Positions 4,269 through 5,023 of a DNA stretch of 5,023 bases are shown here, one piece after another. Both the position numbers and the translations under genes were made by a program. The DNA comes from DASXUC01 sp036505015. Its GTDB lineage: Bacteria > Sysuimicrobiota > Sysuimicrobiia > Sysuimicrobiales > Kaftiobacteriaceae. How positions within the stretch are numbered: the first letter of the stretch is position 1; every line of letters begins with the position of its first letter. Where the stretch lies: NCBI GenBank assembly GCA_036505015.1, contig DASXUC010000028.1, positions 1 through 5,023 of the forward strand. Direction: 5' to 3'. The notes under the pieces were generated by a model. The model had not been told where the DNA came from. It was given only the letters and a program-made list of their open reading frames with translations, and did no database searches.

Positions 4269-5023
4269 ATGACAGAACGTCTCTATTACGCCGACAGCTT
4301 TCTGCGGGAATTCGATGCCACCGTGCTCGAAGTGCGAGAGCGCGGCGGCCGCCCCGCGATCATCCTCGACCGCACCGCATTCTATCCTACATCGGGCGGG
4401 CAACCCCACGATCTCGGCCGGTTGGACGGCGCCGAGATCACCGAGGTGTTCGACGAGGACGGCACGATCCTCCATCTGGCCGACCGCGCCCTGGAGGGCC
4501 GTGTGCACGGGACGATCGACTGGCCGCGCCGTTTCGATCACATGCAACAGCACACCGGCCAGCACATTCTCTCCCAGGCCTTCCTGCGCGTCCTGCGGGC
4601 CGGCACCCGGTCGGTGCACTTCGGAGCCGACGTCTGCACACTCGATCTCGACATCGCCGACCTCGGCCCGGATGAGGCCGGCCGGGTGGAGGATGCCGCC
4701 GACGCGATTATTTTCGAGGATCGTCCCGTCGTCGTCCGCGAGGTGGACGAAGCCGAACTGCCGCACCTGGGACTGCGCAGGCCGGCCAAGAAGCGGGGCC
4801 GGGTGCGGATCGTGGAAGTGCAGGACTTCGACGTCTCCGCGTGCGGCGGGACGCACGTGCGGCGGACCGGCGAAATCGGTCTGATTGCGATGCGGCGGTG
4901 GGAGCGTTTCAAAGGCGGTGTGCGGATCGAGTTCTTCTGCGGACAGCGGGCGCTGCGCGAGCACCGCTGGAAGAACGCGATGGTCCTCGATCTCGCGGCG
5001 GAACTTTCGGTGAAGGATCGTGA
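4269..5023 (+). CDS. Alanyl-tRNA editing protein (AlaX type), 3'-truncated by the window edge
   Basis: The frame stays open from ATG 4269 to the window end (251 codons plus two bases). It encodes a stand-alone relative of the alanyl-tRNA synthetase editing domain, which hydrolyses Ser-tRNA-Ala or Gly-tRNA-Ala in the cytoplasm. The N-terminal half has the editing signature LDRTAFYPTSGGQPHDLG (33-50). The zinc site is intact: H95 and H99 in HTGQH, then C192 and H196 in CGGTH. After the zinc motif it continues through RRWERFKGGVRIEFFCGQRAL into a helical stretch (NAMVLDLAAELSVKDR), as in the longer AlaX proteins with a C-terminal DHHA1 domain, so more sequence is expected downstream. It is not AlaRS itself: no aminoacylation domain precedes it, and an in-frame TAA stands at 4248-4250. 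TTG 4254 is an alternative start. No convincing ribosome binding site precedes ATG 4269 (AAGGG at 4249-4253 is too distant). Confidence 0.92.
   Translation, partial: MTERLYYADSFLREFDATVLEVRERGGRPAIILDRTAFYPTSGGQPHDLGRLDGAEITEVFDEDGTILHLADRALEGRVHGTIDWPRRFDHMQQHTGQHILSQAFLRVLRAGTRSVHFGADVCTLDLDIADLGPDEAGRVEDAADAIIFEDRPVVVREVDEAELPHLGLRRPAKKRGRVRIVEVQDFDVSACGGTHVRRTGEIGLIAMRRWERFKGGVRIEFFCGQRALREHRWKNAMVLDLAAELSVKDR

Noticed and set aside
4269..5023. Full alanyl-tRNA synthetase (alaS) instead of an AlaX protein
   Set aside because: The editing-domain signature begins within 40 residues of the start and an in-frame TAA lies just upstream, so there is no room for the aminoacylation domain.

Overview
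The window is GC-rich, gene-dense bacterial DNA. A complex I subunit, a prolipoprotein diacylglyceryl transferase and Shine-Dalgarno-type gene starts all indicate a bacterium. The high GC, the alanine-rich NuoN and the pairing of complex I with FixC/FixX would fit an environmental or candidate-phylum lineage, but I cannot place it to a phylum from sequence alone.

Layout. (1) 1-2674, plus strand, respiratory block: the 3' two thirds of nuoN (membrane proton-pumping subunit of NADH:quinone oxidoreductase), then fixC (ETF-quinone oxidoreductase-like flavoprotein) and fixX (ferredoxin-like partner). fixC and fixX overlap by 4 bases. nuoN and fixC are separated by a palindrome built of 7-base words. 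(2) 2655-3404, minus strand: a complete lgt, convergent with fixX and overlapping its 3' end by 20 bases. (3) 3405-3515: a divergent intergenic region with a second, different palindrome of 7-base words; a plausible promoter lies across its left arm. (4) 3516-4052, plus strand: a complete DUF84/YjjX-type inosine/xanthosine triphosphatase whose ATG directly abuts the palindrome and has no Shine-Dalgarno. (5) 4053-4268: a short region holding a shared terminator-like hairpin and, on the minus strand, a probable 19-residue hydrophobic microprotein with an excellent ribosome binding site. (6) 4269-5023, plus strand: an alanyl-tRNA editing protein (AlaX type) that runs off the window.

How the genes work together. 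NuoN and FixC both deliver electrons to membrane quinone: complex I from NADH, FixC/FixX from an electron transfer flavoprotein (FixA/FixB, not in this window). The YjjX-type enzyme and AlaX are both quality-control enzymes, clearing damaged purine nucleotides and mischarged tRNA-Ala respectively. Lgt is a housekeeping gene of lipoprotein maturation.

I see no mobile element, CRISPR array, rRNA, tRNA or obvious new defence or biosynthetic system. The least ordinary parts are the two heptad-word palindromes, the way the second one replaces the leader of the DUF84 gene, and the unannotated-looking microgene with its own terminator between the DUF84 gene and alaX.
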